Part shown: in pieces, positions 34,503 through 34,990 of the stretch
Position numbering within the stretch: the first letter of the stretch is position 1
Layout of the letters: every line of letters begins with the position of its first letter
Source of the DNA: Candidatus Omnitrophota bacterium
GTDB lineage: Bacteria; Omnitrophota; Gorgyraeia; B26-G9
DNA: 34,990 bases
Reading direction: 5' to 3'
Assembly (NCBI GenBank): GCA_018895275.1
Contig: JAHIOQ010000059.1
Coordinates: 1 to 34,990 of the forward strand
Position numbers and translations under genes: made by a program
The notes under the pieces: generated by a model
The model's database searches: none
Told to the model about the DNA's origin: nothing
What the model saw: only the letters and a program-made list of their open reading frames with translations

Positions 34503-34990
34503 TTATTGCCGGTTCTTAAGGATCTCGATTACCTGCCGCAGGTCCGCTTCGGTATCGACACTGATTGTGTCATGTTTTGTCTCGATGACTTTTATGGGAT
34601 ATCCGTGCTCTAGCGCGCGCAATTGTTCGAGTGATTCCGCATCTTCCAGGCGCGATGACTTTAATCCCTTGAACGTGAGCAGAAAGTCTTTCGTGTAGGC
34701 ATAAATCCCGATATGCTTATACAGCGGAACAACCGAGGTGTCTTTCTTTCTCAAGGTGTTCGGGATCGGAGAGCGCGAAAAATATAGCGCGAAATTATTT
34801 TTGTCCGTGACGACTTTAACGACGTTGGGGTCGTTGTAGGCTTTGGGATCGGTTATTTTGCATTTCAAAGTAGCCATTACCAGTTTCGGGTTTTCCAGAA
34901 GGGCGTATGCCACGTCATTAATCATCGAAGGGTTGATCAGCGGTTCGTCGCCCTGAATGTTCACGACAACTTTAACATCCAGGTCAAAGA
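34503..34990 (-). CDS. kdsB: 3-deoxy-manno-octulosonate cytidylyltransferase, partial
   Basis: VVNIQGDEPLINPSMI...YFSRSPIPN...YKHIGIYAYTKDFL...LEDAESLEQLRALEHGYPIKVIET; runs off the right window edge. Confidence 0.93.
   Translation of the reverse strand, partial: FDLDVKVVVNIQGDEPLINPSMINDVAYALLENPKLVMATLKCKITDPKAYNDPNVVKVVTDKNNFALYFSRSPIPNTLRKKDTSVVPLYKHIGIYAYTKDFLLTFKGLKSSRLEDAESLEQLRALEHGYPIKVIETKHDTISVDTEADLRQVIEILKNRQ

Noticed and set aside
1-34990. CRISPR array
   Set aside because: No regularly spaced direct repeats and no cas genes seen.

Overview
The window looks like part of an environmental bacterial genome, with housekeeping-type genes at the right and an accessory, defence-rich region of about 20 kb just downstream of a tRNA-Ser(CGA). 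Left edge: a complete insertion sequence (1-2053) with perfect 17-bp terminal inverted repeats. Next come a secreted HEAT-repeat protein, a truncated GIY-YIG ORF and tRNA-Ser (4009-4098). The accessory region holds a secreted protein with a possible CheD-like core, a DUF4062 + RecG-type HATPase protein, a type I RM system (hsdM, a half-size single-TRD hsdS, hsdR), radC, and a type II CBASS operon (patatin effector capV, CD-NTase, E1/E2-like cap2, and a truncated JAB protease cap3). The hsd-radC-cap genes are co-directional, with overlaps or gaps of no more than about 13 nt over roughly 10.5 kb. cap3 stops before its His-x-His motif, directly at the left repeat of an inserted RAYT (Y1 transposase) element. 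Further right are ParB-like and SEC-C proteins, ISAzo13-like and IS21-like remnants, an HTH-ImmA/IrrE gene coupled to a chimeric PIN/GIY-YIG ORF, and a nuclease C-terminal remnant. The right third encodes a DUF362/ferredoxin protein, a nucleoside-phosphorylase-like protein, a secreted coiled-coil protein, fliW-csrA, an ABC-2 exporter with a His-rich TPR protein and a CxxC mini-protein, a divergent SecY-like protein with an altered C5 loop and extra C-terminal domain, and a partial kdsB. The strongest leads are the RM-RadC-CBASS gene run, the RAYT-truncated cap3, the divergent SecY-like protein with its neighbours, and the PIN/GIY-YIG chimera. All family calls are from motif recognition only; no searches were run.
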